A stretch of DNA of 64,000 nucleotides from Lysobacter sp. ISL-50. Lineage in GTDB: Bacteria > Pseudomonadota > Gammaproteobacteria > Xanthomonadales > Xanthomonadaceae. Location of the stretch: the NCBI RefSeq assembly GCF_018612875.1, contig NZ_JAGGRI010000024.1:62001-126000 (forward strand), in the 5' to 3' direction. The notes below the pieces were generated by a model. The model saw only the letters and a program-made list of their open reading frames with translations. It did no database searches and was not told the origin of the DNA. Position 1 is the stretch's first letter; the number at the start of each line of letters is the position of its first letter. Below are positions 27,847 to 35,581 of this stretch, piece by piece. Both the position numbers and the translations under genes were made by a program.

Positions 27847-29109
27847 ATGATGCAGTTAACTACTGATTTTCGTGCGGAGTATCTGCCTGGCATCGTTGCA
27901 AGATTTGACTCTTGGATCGATAGGGCAGAATGGATGCGGGTAGTAAAGAATGTGCGTAAGGAAATTAAGGGCAACTCATTTCTGGAGAGCTATTTGGCGG
28001 AGCTTCACAGGACGCCGCTGGCCCTGGAGAAAATAAAAAATATCATTAGTAGATTTGGTCACGGAGCTATTCATGCTCATATGTCTGGTGCTGAATATGA
28101 GACGATCGTTTTGATGGTTCAATTTGTTGATGTGGTTCAGAGGCTCGATAATAAAAAAGCTAGATCCTTAGCCGGACGAATGAATGGCGCGCTGAGAAAT
28201 CCCGCTGACATGCGAGCGCTGCAGTTTGAACTCCAGGTAGCGACGCATCTTGTCAAGCGAGACTTTGAAGTTGAGTTCCCGGAAACGGATGGAAAAGGTA
28301 TCTTTGATATTTTGGCGACGCGTGGCGGGAGGACGGCACCTCTAGAATTTGAATGCAAATTCATTACTGCTGATAAAGGGCGATATGTTAGCCAGCGAGA
28401 GGCGCTTGAAATAAATTCGCTCCTCGAAAAAGCACTGAAGAAGTATATTGGTGGTTTGAGGGTGGGCCTCGTCCTGCGGGTTATCTTCAAAGACAGGCCG
28501 CCAAAAAATATCGTAGATCGATTAGAGCTTTGCTCTCATGTCAAAGAGGTGATAGTTCTTGGGGCGGACTATCAGTGTGCCGATTACTCCATTCGCTTGA
28601 GTCAACTTGACCTAAAAAATTCAATATTTTCCTCCGGCGAGTTCTCTGAGGAAGATCTGACGTTATTTTTGAAAGGTCACGGCATCGTCAATAAGCAGGT
28701 GATGGTATTAGGCGTGAAAGGGAAGGGGGTTGTCGTTATTTCCTTGGAAAGTGAGAAGCCCAATAAATTTCTTAGTAGGGTCTTTGAGACGATTTCCGAC
28801 GCCGCAAAGAGGCAGTTGACTGGCACTCACCCAGGCTGCATATGTGTGAAGTTTGATGATTTGAACGAATCGCAGCTCGTTGAGATAGGCCTTGAGCGAG
28901 ATACTCCAACGGCTCTTCGTGCAGCAGCTAGCCGATTTCTCTCTTCTTCTGCTTCAAGCAACGTTGCGGTTCTTGCGTTTTATGCGGACGGAGAGCTGAC
29001 TACATTGCAAGGCGGTGGTATCACTCGTGGTGGTAGGACATATCACTTTCCACGTGATTTACGCATGTTCGAAAACAACGATGCACTTAAGCGGGCTTTT
29101 CAAGACTGA
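27847..29109 (+). CDS. Island gene 3: putative PD-(D/E)xK nuclease
   Basis: The 420-residue protein has a helical N-terminal third and a central segment that fits the PD-(D/E)xK fold. A helix carries Glu128 (FELQVATHL), a strand carries Asp154 (GIFDILATR), and the next strand carries Glu169-x-Lys171 (LEFECKF). This spacing is that of restriction endonuclease-like enzymes. The C-terminal half is a mixed alpha/beta region without known motif. It lies 105 bases after gene 2 on the same strand and shares its AT-rich composition. A DNA- or RNA-cleaving role in defence is inferred from the motif and setting. Confidence 0.68.
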   Translation: MMQLTTDFRAEYLPGIVARFDSWIDRAEWMRVVKNVRKEIKGNSFLESYLAELHRTPLALEKIKNIISRFGHGAIHAHMSGAEYETIVLMVQFVDVVQRLDNKKARSLAGRMNGALRNPADMRALQFELQVATHLVKRDFEVEFPETDGKGIFDILATRGGRTAPLEFECKFITADKGRYVSQREALEINSLLEKALKKYIGGLRVGLVLRVIFKDRPPKNIVDRLELCSHVKEVIVLGADYQCADYSIRLSQLDLKNSIFSSGEFSEEDLTLFLKGHGIVNKQVMVLGVKGKGVVVISLESEKPNKFLSRVFETISDAAKRQLTGTHPGCICVKFDDLNESQLVEIGLERDTPTALRAAASRFLSSSASSNVAVLAFYADGELTTLQGGGITRGGRTYHFPRDLRMFENNDALKRAFQD

Positions 29110-29136
29110 CAAAGGCTAAGGGGGGAGCGAGGCGAT

Positions 29137-29238
29137 ATGACGGATATAGACGCTCTCAAACGAGACCTCCGTAAGCGCTTGTTCTTATCGATCGCTCGCC
29201 GAGGGGGCGGCTCTAGTCGCCATAGCTTTCGCTGGTGA
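29137..29238 (+). CDS. Short ORF after island gene 3, possibly broken by TGA
   Basis: A GGGGGGAGCGAGG ribosome-site-like stretch precedes ATG 29137, which opens a 33-codon frame starting MTDIDALKRDLRKRL and ending at TGA 29236. The same frame stays open afterwards to about 29526, with a cysteine-rich CGQCGGRRC segment, and overlaps the end of the convergent HNH gene. It may be a remnant of a longer small protein. Evidence for translation is weak. Confidence 0.3.
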   Translation: MTDIDALKRDLRKRLFLSIARRGGGSSRHSFRW

Positions 29239-29376
29239 AAGCCTTGTTTAGGAACCAGTGATGTGTGCAACGAGTATTTCGATGGCTCGCGGCAATGGGC
29301 GGTTTTTGAGCTGTGCGGGCAGTGTGGTGGGAGGCGCTGCAAGACTAGACGTAGTGCGGTGCCTGATGATAAGAGC

Positions 29377-30357
29377 TTACGGCATCGCTCCGATTGGGTC
29401 GCCCATGAGATCATCAATCGGATCTGCACTCTTCTTATATCGCCGCTCAAATACCTGAGTACGGTGATAGCCCAAATACGACGCCTGCTTGTCGCTAAAC
29501 AAACCGCAGTTGCGTCCGGGACGTAGATTCAGCCCTAGCCGTTTAGTGACATCGCTGGGCAGGTCGCCAGTTACAACTAGCTGGCCTCTGTCTTCAAACG
29601 TGATCCACCCGCGATCAAACAACAGATCGGCTTGCGGAGTCAGCAGCATGCCGTTATGGCCGTCGGTGCGCTCGTTGCCACTGATGCAGTCGGCCCACGG
29701 TTTGATGTGGCTAGCGCGCAGGAAGCGCAGGTCTTGAATGCCGGTCAGCCGGCACTGCTTCTCTACGCCGAGCAGGCGCCTACGGAACAGGGCTTGCTTG
29801 TCGCGAACCTCCACCAGCCGCGTAGACACCGTGCTGCTGAGAGCCTGATACGGTGCGGGCGATTCGGCGATTCTATTGCCGGCAAAGAAAGCGGCGTCTT
29901 CCACCGGCACAAGGCGAAAGACGATGGCGGTGCGCAGCGGGCCCGGCGTAGAGGGAGTGTCGGGTCTGCGATAAGACGACTGTTTGACGAACTCGCCCAG
30001 GTATCGGTACGGCTTGCCGCGGCCCATCATCTGAAACAGCAACAGCCGCTTGCCGTCGGCTACGTGTTGCTCAATGGCTCGGTTACCTCCGATGTACTGC
30101 ATGTCACCGCTTTGGCCTTCACCAAAGTAGTGGAAGACTCGGTTGTCATCCCAGAAGTCGTCATAGCCGTGCGACTTACCTGCCTCACCGGTAAAGGCGA
30201 TGATGAAGGGCTGATCTCTGGGCGTAGAGATTCCGCCCTGCCGTTGGCCGCCCAGCAGCCCATGAATGTCCGTGCCGCGGTGGTAAAGCGCGCCGACTTC
30301 AAACGGGAGTTCGATCACGGGCAGCTCGCCATGGTTGCGTCCAATGCGGGGCGGCAA
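29377..30357 (-). CDS. SRA-like/HNH endonuclease (type IV, modification-dependent restriction candidate)
   Basis: The 326-residue protein has an N-terminal domain resembling the SRA-like domain of ScoMcrA-type enzymes: QGGISTPRDQPFIIAFTG, then YFGEGQSGDMQYIGGNRAI and a YRYLGEF strand, with IVFRLVPV closing it near residue 152. The C-terminal part is an HNH nuclease: SHIKPW with His217, GHNGMLL with Asn235, and ADLLFDRGWITF. SRA-type domains read modified bases, so cutting of modified phage DNA is expected from the family. The start is TTG at 30357, just behind the XRE gene stop, so both are one operon. Confidence 0.78.
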   Translation of the reverse strand: MPPRIGRNHGELPVIELPFEVGALYHRGTDIHGLLGGQRQGGISTPRDQPFIIAFTGEAGKSHGYDDFWDDNRVFHYFGEGQSGDMQYIGGNRAIEQHVADGKRLLLFQMMGRGKPYRYLGEFVKQSSYRRPDTPSTPGPLRTAIVFRLVPVEDAAFFAGNRIAESPAPYQALSSTVSTRLVEVRDKQALFRRRLLGVEKQCRLTGIQDLRFLRASHIKPWADCISGNERTDGHNGMLLTPQADLLFDRGWITFEDRGQLVVTGDLPSDVTKRLGLNLRPGRNCGLFSDKQASYLGYHRTQVFERRYKKSADPIDDLMGDPIGAMP

Positions 30358-30362
30358 TGCCG

Positions 30363-30722
30363 CTAGTCTTCTAGCAGGCCGAGCAACATCTTTTGCTTCT
30401 TAGCCGGCAACCGACGATAGCGGGATAGCAAGGCCTGCTCGTCCTGAGTATCCGCAAAGCGAGGCGAGGGCTCGTTGCCCTTGCGGGGCTTATCGATCTT
30501 TGTCGAACCCGACTTCTTACCCGTAATCAGCCAGTCCAATGTGACGTTGTCCTGACCAAACACCTGCAAGAACAGCTCAAGGTGCCCCAAGTTTGGCTCG
30601 GCCCGCCCAGTCTCCCACTTAGAGACAGTCGCGCCCGTGACTTCGAGTTCGAAGCCCAGTTTTTCTTGAGACCAGCCGCGCGCTTCGCGCAGGCCACGCA
30701 ATCTTGAGCCGAAAGTGTCCAT
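30363..30722 (-). CDS. XRE-family regulator of the SRA/HNH gene
   Basis: The 119-residue protein starts MDTFGSRLRGLREARGWSQ and has a Cro/CI-type helix-turn-helix (GWSQEKLGFELEVTGATVSKWETGRAEP) followed by a charged linker and a C-terminal DEQALLSRYRRLP segment. Five bases separate it from the endonuclease gene. Such small regulators limit expression of restriction genes. The upstream region holds repeated TTTCC half-sites and a TTTCC-N5-GGAAA palindrome, which are candidate operators. A longer frame to 30779 would run through those sites and was not used. Confidence 0.82.
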   Translation of the reverse strand: MDTFGSRLRGLREARGWSQEKLGFELEVTGATVSKWETGRAEPNLGHLELFLQVFGQDNVTLDWLITGKKSGSTKIDKPRKGNEPSPRFADTQDEQALLSRYRRLPAKKQKMLLGLLED

Positions 30723-30751
30723 GCCTGAAGTCTGACCAAATCGGCAAGGAG

Positions 30752-30796
30752 TTTCCTTTCCAAAACGGTTGACACGCATGTTTCCTTATTGGAAAG
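30752..30796. promoter_or_regulatory. Candidate operator of the XRE regulator
   Basis: TTTCC occurs at 30752, 30757 and 30781, and the last pairs with GGAAA at 30791-30795 to make a palindrome TTTCCTTATTGGAAA. These sites lie 30-75 bases upstream of the XRE start, where autoregulation by a Cro-like protein would be expected. A TTGACA at 30769-30774 reads on the plus strand but has no matching -10 box. Confidence 0.4.
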
Positions 30797-30861
30797 TGTG
30801 GGCGTGTCCGATCTGGACATGTCAGCCGGTCTTCGTTGCCGGAACGCAGAGGAGTGGAAGC

Positions 30862-31116
30862 ATGGATGCCGTCACAAACCCCCGTCTCCCAAATGCCCGA
30901 TTCGTGCGTTACCTAAAGCCGGGCGACAAGCCTGAGCTAGCGACGGTGCAGCGCATTGCAGATGAACTGCGTGTGCCAATCGCATACCTGTTTACAGACT
31001 CTGATCTGCTCGCCCAAATGGTTCTAGCCTTTGGGTTGCTGTCGGAAGGACAGCAGCGCAAAGCTTTGGCACAGATCAAACAGCAGATATTTCTGGTTCG
31101 GAGTTCGCACACCTAA
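30862..31116 (+). pseudogene. Truncated XRE-type regulator, C-terminal half
   Basis: The 84-residue frame from ATG 30862 carries only the C-terminal half of a small Cro/CI regulator: KPELATVQRIADELRVPIAY, then a LLAQMVLAFGLLSEGQQRKA helix. The first helices of the DNA-binding domain are missing. It may be a decayed copy or a product that titrates a partner. It is divergent from the intact XRE gene and starts 140 bases away. Confidence 0.55.
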
Positions 31117-31385
31117 TCGCACTGAGTCAGGGCGCCTTAACCAAGGCACGCAAGCAGTACGCGTCCTACACCAACGGCGACCCGGCCTACCTCGATGATC
31201 TGTCCACCTATCAGAGCGGATCGCACAAGGCCTGGGCAGCCTCTCGCGATGCCGACGGTTTGCTGGAACCATTCGCTCAAGGCATGTCGCGTCGCGAGGC
31301 GGCGGACATGACGGAGGCTTGCCGTGTGGAGTGGACTCGGACGCGCATCGTTTATCTCAAAGAGTTGTTCTCTTCGTTCAAGTAG
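31104..31385 (+). pseudogene. Start-less ORF fragment of an unknown protein
   Basis: A protein-like frame overlapping the end of the XRE fragment reads FAHLIALSQGALTKARKQYA, then YLDDLSTYQSGSHKAWAASR, and ends in RIVYLKELFSSFK at TAG 31383. Codon use is natural but there is no plausible start codon and no ribosome site. It is probably the 3' end of a gene whose 5' part was lost. The family was not recognised. The 209 bases after it hold a short GCGGA-N5-TCCGC palindrome at 31480-31494 and nothing else. Confidence 0.45.
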
Positions 31386-31479
31386 CCAGAGGACTGCAGT
31401 GCCGGGCCATGTTTACAACCCACTGTACGCCGCACCCATTCTCGGGGCGCGTATGGGTCAGTAGTTTTGTGTGCTTTAA

Positions 31480-31494
31480 GCGGACTTAATCCGC
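31480..31494. promoter_or_regulatory. Short palindrome GCGGA-N5-TCCGC
   Basis: The symmetric sequence GCGGACTTAATCCGC sits about 115 bases upstream of the first lipoprotein start. It could be a regulator site or a weak hairpin; nothing more can be said from sequence. Confidence 0.3.
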
Positions 31495-31594
31495 CACCAC
31501 GCATGATTTAGCTCCTGAATCGAACCGCGTTCTCCATGCGCTTTGCGATGACTCGCCTATGCTCCCCGCATCTATCAAACGGCTGATGCAGGGA

Positions 31595-32269
31595 ATGCGC
31601 AACTATCAGTATCGCCATACGTCTTTTCTTTCGAGTCGCGCGACGGTCGCGCTGCTCGCATTGAACTGTATTGCTTTGACCGCGTGTGCTCACGGGTCGA
31701 AAAATTCAGCCGACACTGTTGCCCCCAAGGAGCCCAAAGACATGACGTCATCCAGCGATTACAAGCTAAGTTCGCTCGCGGAATATCCTGAGTTGACCCC
31801 CGGCGAGGTGTCCAGAAAATTCCTCAAGTTCCTGGTTTCTTTGGACAGCGCCGACGACCTTTCGGTTGCGGCTGTTTCACAGGGACTCGGCCTTCCCCTG
31901 AAGCGGACCATCTCAGATGGCTACGCCTTCCGCATCGTCCTTCCCGAGAGCGGCTGGTCTTATGGCGTCGACTACCTCGAGCTGGCTCGCATGACGAAGA
32001 AGACGCTCAGTCTGGACTTCGCCAACAAGACGGCCGGTCAAGATGCAACACCTGTTTGCGAAGTCGGCTTGAACGACTTCGTCTCCGAACTCAAGCGTGC
32101 CGGGTACTCCGGTGGGCCTGAGTACGGGGAAATCGGGCAGCTGGAAAATTACTCGTTCAGGAAGGGAAAGGTAGATGTTCTGATTCGCGAGTGGGGTGTG
32201 CCGCTGTCGCGCGACGGCGCAGCCACCAGGGCTTGCGTCGAATCGGTTTCAGTTCATAGCGCGGAGTAA
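31595..32269 (+). CDS. Lipoprotein A, candidate T4SS immunity protein (orphan)
   Basis: The N-terminus is a type II signal peptide ending IALTAC, so Cys31 would be lipidated. The mature part has a PELTPGEVSRKFLKFL helix, GYAFRIVLPESGW and two cysteines (TPVCEV and RACVES) that may form a disulfide. It is a paralogue of the lipoprotein at 32566. The ATG at 31595 was preferred because it gives a normal signal length; ATG 31559 is possible but has no ribosome site. It is followed after 3 bases by a truncated copy of an effector start. In Xanthomonas T4SS systems such lipoproteins protect the periplasm from the toxin encoded just downstream. Confidence 0.65.
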   Translation: MRNYQYRHTSFLSSRATVALLALNCIALTACAHGSKNSADTVAPKEPKDMTSSSDYKLSSLAEYPELTPGEVSRKFLKFLVSLDSADDLSVAAVSQGLGLPLKRTISDGYAFRIVLPESGWSYGVDYLELARMTKKTLSLDFANKTAGQDATPVCEVGLNDFVSELKRAGYSGGPEYGEIGQLENYSFRKGKVDVLIREWGVPLSRDGAATRACVESVSVHSAE

Positions 32270-32272
32270 GCC

Positions 32273-32368
32273 GTGAGCAGGCCGAATCCGCAGTTGGAAG
32301 CCGCGATCGCTCGGTTGCAAGAAGCATCCCAGCAGAAGGTATTGGAGGCGGCCGAAGTTCCGTCGTGA
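32273..32368 (+). pseudogene. Remnant of an effector gene, 31 codons
   Basis: GTG 32273, three bases after the lipoprotein A stop, opens a 31-codon frame starting MSRPNPQLEAAIARLQEAS. This resembles the N-terminus of the intact effector 980 bases downstream, MARPNKELSNAIDRLWADP, and has the same spacing to its lipoprotein gene. The frame stops at TGA 32366 and the rest of an effector is missing. The 197 bases to the next lipoprotein gene hold no recognisable toxin domain. Confidence 0.55.
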
Positions 32369-32565
32369 CGGATCACGTTTACTTCCAACCGCATGACGGC
32401 AAGCATCAACAAGGTCTTCGTGTACGCATACCAAACGGAGCCACATATTTCACCGCTTTTTGCCATGGTCGTCGGCGATCAATGCATAAAGTCGGCAGCG
32501 GTTGTTGTTCATCGAATGACAGCTCGCTTATGCTCAACGAATCCTCTCTGCCTGCGGTGCAAGCA

Positions 32566-33249
32566 ATGCGCAACTTTCAGTTCCGCTGTGTCGCTGCAGC
32601 CGTTTGTCCCCACGCAGTCGCGTTCGCGCTGATCGTCCTGAATGTTCTTGCCGTCAGCGCTTGCGCTCACGGCCCAGCACCACCAAGCCACGCCGCTAAT
32701 ACACAGGAGCCCAATGACATGAAGTCGAACGAATATCACAGGATCAGCGACGCCGCGGAGCACCCTGCGTTGCCGCCCGAAGAGGTAGGGCTGAGGGTAT
32801 TGAAACTATTAGAGGGCCTGCGTTCCCTGAGGGGGCTGACTGGTCAACAGGTGATCGAGCGAACCGGACTGCCGCTAAAGCTGGCTCCGGAGGCTGGCGT
32901 TTATGGATTCGCGGTCCGCTTACCCGATTCGGGCTGGTTGTACTACACGGCCTATCAGCCGGCCGATGACAGCAGGGAAGAGCGGTTGTACTACGAAGTG
33001 CGAAATCCCGCTAACCGCAACAGCGCGGACATGACACCTGTATGTAAGCTCGACTTCGGTGCCTATGCGGACGCCCTGAAACGAGCCGGTTACAGCATCG
33101 GCGAGGAGCGCAATGAGATCGGAATGTTGGAGGAATATATTTTCCATCGTGAAGGTTTGACGATTCGGATAGGACCCCGAAACCGGACCGCAGGAGATAT
33201 TGATGCACCCTTATGTGTCGAACGCCTGACTGCTTATCCGGCGGATTGA
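32566..33249 (+). CDS. Lipoprotein B, candidate immunity protein for the adjacent effector
   Basis: Paralogue of lipoprotein A: matching starts (MRNFQFR against MRNYQYR), a lipobox LAVSAC with Cys33, the mature segment LPPEEVGLRVLKLL, a VRLPDSGW core, and cysteines in TPVCKL and APLCVE. It ends three bases before the effector start, so it is co-translated with it. The order lipoprotein then XVIPCD effector is the usual one for Xanthomonadales bacteria-killing T4SS toxin/immunity pairs. Upstream ATGs at 32530 and 32365 are in frame but less likely. Confidence 0.7.
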   Translation: MRNFQFRCVAAAVCPHAVAFALIVLNVLAVSACAHGPAPPSHAANTQEPNDMKSNEYHRISDAAEHPALPPEEVGLRVLKLLEGLRSLRGLTGQQVIERTGLPLKLAPEAGVYGFAVRLPDSGWLYYTAYQPADDSREERLYYEVRNPANRNSADMTPVCKLDFGAYADALKRAGYSIGEERNEIGMLEEYIFHREGLTIRIGPRNRTAGDIDAPLCVERLTAYPAD

Positions 33250-33252
33250 TCC

Positions 33253-35061
33253 ATGGCCAGACCAAACAAAGAGCTATCCAACGCCATCGACCGGCTGTGG
33301 GCGGATCCGGCCGCTATCCCTGATCAGATCGCTCAGTTGCGCGATGCACTCGTCTCGGACAGCAAGCTGCTGGATCGCATGAACGACGAGGCCAAACTGG
33401 GGCATATCAAGGCCTTCGTCATCGGTGAAGAAGGGCTGGCGGGGCGCTACGATATCCAATCAGGCACGGTGGTATTGCCAACTACTAGCTTTCGTCCATC
33501 GGGCATCTCTGCTTCGGAAGATTTGACTGCTGTCTTGAAGCTTCAGGACATGTCCGTGAGATTCGGAAATAGCGTCTATGCGGATAGGTCGGGCAGCAAA
33601 GTTCCTGTCTCGCAGGAAATGCTTGGGAACTTGCAGCACTCGATCAACCAGTCGCCGGTGTTGGCGGCGCAAATGAAAGCGGCGGTCAGCGCCGAGCCTT
33701 CCCCGCACTTGATCAAGTTCGACATCCTTGATGCGGGTTTTGGCGCGGGTGCGACTTATGACGGCGACAGCAAGTCGATCAGCATTCCAGCCGCAAGATT
33801 GCAGAATTCGTCCCCCATCAATAAGGACGGGTTCGATCCGTTCAGCATGGTGTACACGATCGCGCATGAAACCCAGCATGGGTTCAATCATGCGGCCAAG
33901 CGACAGGCCTACGCTGTATTCGATCGCGAGGTTCGGGATATCGCACGCGACAAGAACCCAATCAACGACTACACCGCGCCCATTGGCAAGTTAATCGGCG
34001 CCGGTCGCGAAGACGAAGCCAAGGCCGAAATCGCAGGATGGAATGCGGTGGCCAGCATGGTGAAGCAGGCCAAACCGCAGGCTGATCTGAACACAATGGG
34101 GCAGGTAAACAACGTACGAGGCTATCTCTTCGTCGAGATGAACGCAGCTACGTTCAAATTCGAGGGGCGTCCGGGGCTGACATTCGGACCTGGGCTCAAC
34201 CTCGAACCGACGGCGGCCAACGTCGAGACTATGGGCAAGAATTACTTCGACCGGGATCCTTTGAACACGCCGGGCAGGACCGCCCGTGAAGTGTCCACGC
34301 TCGGTCCGCACAGGGAGGCCGACTACGCCAACTACTACGGCCGCAATGCGATCGAGCGGATCATAACGATCGACAGGAAGAACTCGCGCGCGATCGACGG
34401 GGTCGAGCCGCAGATGCATATCGATATGACGGCTTTGCGGCTCAACGAACGGTTGATCGAGCGATTAGGGTTGGAGATCGACCCGCATCCGCAACAACGG
34501 CAGGCCTATTACGACACCAGCCAATCGCCGCCCGCGCTGCAGCACTTCGATCACACCAAGACGGGCCCCAGCTTGAACCAGCATGTGCCCATCGATCCGG
34601 CCTTCTTGGTGGATGAACCTGTGGTCGAGAACCGCGACCGTTTGACACCGGCACAGCACGGACATCCCGATCATGGCCTTTACACGCAGATCGCCACGCA
34701 GGTGCGCCAGCAGGATCAGCAGCACGGACGTCAGTGGGACGACGCCAGTGAGCGGATGACGGCCAGTTTGTTAGCGCTGACGAAAGAGAGCGGTCTATCC
34801 CGGGTAGATCACGTGGTCTTCAGCACCAAGAACGAGCACGTCGCCGCAGGCGAAAACGTCTTCGTCGTACAAGGGCGGCTAGACGATCCGGCCCACCTCA
34901 GCGCACATATGAAAACGGACGAGGCCGTCCGTACACCGCAGGCGGCTTCGTTCGAAAAGTTGGAGGCGATCAACGAGCGTATCGCCCGGCAGACGGCCCA
35001 GGCCCAGACGCTCGGGCATACGCCGGAGGGAACGCCCAAGGGGCCGGGCATGGGGCGATGA
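33253..35061 (+). CDS. T4SS effector candidate: HExxH metalloprotease domain with XVIPCD-like C-terminus
   Basis: The 602-residue protein has no signal peptide. A zinc motif HETQH lies at residues 205-209 (TIAHETQHGFNHA), followed by an acidic EDEAKAEIAGW stretch near 253-263 that may supply the third ligand. From about residue 460 to 585 the sequence follows the XVIPCD pattern that Xanthomonadales effectors use to dock with VirD4: PDHGLYTQIATQV, SERMTASLLALTKESGLSRV, DHVVFS, VFVVQGRLDDPAHL and a TDEAV segment. It would be injected into rival cells and act on peptides or cell-wall crosslinks; the target is not known. No T4SS structural genes are in this window. The small next gene overlaps its stop. 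Confidence 0.82.
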   Translation: MARPNKELSNAIDRLWADPAAIPDQIAQLRDALVSDSKLLDRMNDEAKLGHIKAFVIGEEGLAGRYDIQSGTVVLPTTSFRPSGISASEDLTAVLKLQDMSVRFGNSVYADRSGSKVPVSQEMLGNLQHSINQSPVLAAQMKAAVSAEPSPHLIKFDILDAGFGAGATYDGDSKSISIPAARLQNSSPINKDGFDPFSMVYTIAHETQHGFNHAAKRQAYAVFDREVRDIARDKNPINDYTAPIGKLIGAGREDEAKAEIAGWNAVASMVKQAKPQADLNTMGQVNNVRGYLFVEMNAATFKFEGRPGLTFGPGLNLEPTAANVETMGKNYFDRDPLNTPGRTAREVSTLGPHREADYANYYGRNAIERIITIDRKNSRAIDGVEPQMHIDMTALRLNERLIERLGLEIDPHPQQRQAYYDTSQSPPALQHFDHTKTGPSLNQHVPIDPAFLVDEPVVENRDRLTPAQHGHPDHGLYTQIATQVRQQDQQHGRQWDDASERMTASLLALTKESGLSRVDHVVFSTKNEHVAAGENVFVVQGRLDDPAHLSAHMKTDEAVRTPQAASFEKLEAINERIARQTAQAQTLGHTPEGTPKGPGMGR

Positions 35062-35309
35062 CGGCACTGCGCTATCAAGAGGGCCAAGACGTCCGGCTGG
35101 GCGACAGCGTTCACTGGGGATGCGACGCGCGCGGCGTGGTCGTGGCCATGCTCGCCGAGCAGGCGGCGCTGCCTGGCTACGTTGCGGCGGATTGGGCGTA
35201 TCTGCAGCGCGGCTGCATAATCGAGGCCTCCGCGTCTGGACTGGTCCATTACGATGCCGAAGGTTTGGCGCAGGACGAAGACCTCGTATTGCTCGCCCGC
35301 GCGACCTGA
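35058..35309 (+). CDS. Small protein coupled to the effector gene
   Basis: The 83-residue protein overlaps the effector stop by ATGA, so it is translationally coupled. It contains EGQDVRLGDSVHWGCDARGVVV, a Trp-Tyr-Leu segment (DWAYLQRGCII) and GLVHYDAEGL, giving an SH3-like beta pattern. I have the impression that similar small proteins accompany XVIPCD effectors in related genomes, but this is not certain. It has no signal peptide, so it may be a cytosolic immunity factor or an effector chaperone. Confidence 0.62.
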   Translation: MTALRYQEGQDVRLGDSVHWGCDARGVVVAMLAEQAALPGYVAADWAYLQRGCIIEASASGLVHYDAEGLAQDEDLVLLARAT

Positions 35310-35581
35310 CCGCCATCGCCGCACGACGGCGAGCTTAAAGAACCGGGCATCGCCACCGTCGAAATGTCAGGTCGGGCAGGTGACATTGTCCCGTTGTTTT
35401 CCGAGCGCCTGATGATACTTTTGCCCGGCACTCGCCCGGGCCCCGTTTAAACATGTGATCGGGCATGCGGCGACGCCATGAGACGATCGTGCATACGCCT
35501 CATGGCCGGCAGGCGCCTACGCAGTGCGGCGCTCTGCGCGACTTCAATGCACGTATCCGCTCTGAAGACAGGAGAACGGCG

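Noticed and set aside
30769-30774. TTGACA as a -35 box for a plus-strand promoter of the truncated XRE frame
   Set aside because: No -10 hexamer at the right distance; the following bases are part of the palindromic operator candidate.
32365-32565. Longer N-terminus of lipoprotein B starting at 32365
   Set aside because: It would put 67 residues before the signal peptide, and the paralogue supports a start at the MRN position.
25991-35580. Prophage or integrative element with integrase and attachment sites
   Set aside because: No integrase, transposase or phage structural gene was found, and I saw no direct repeats at the edges or tRNA gene. It is an accessory island of unknown origin.
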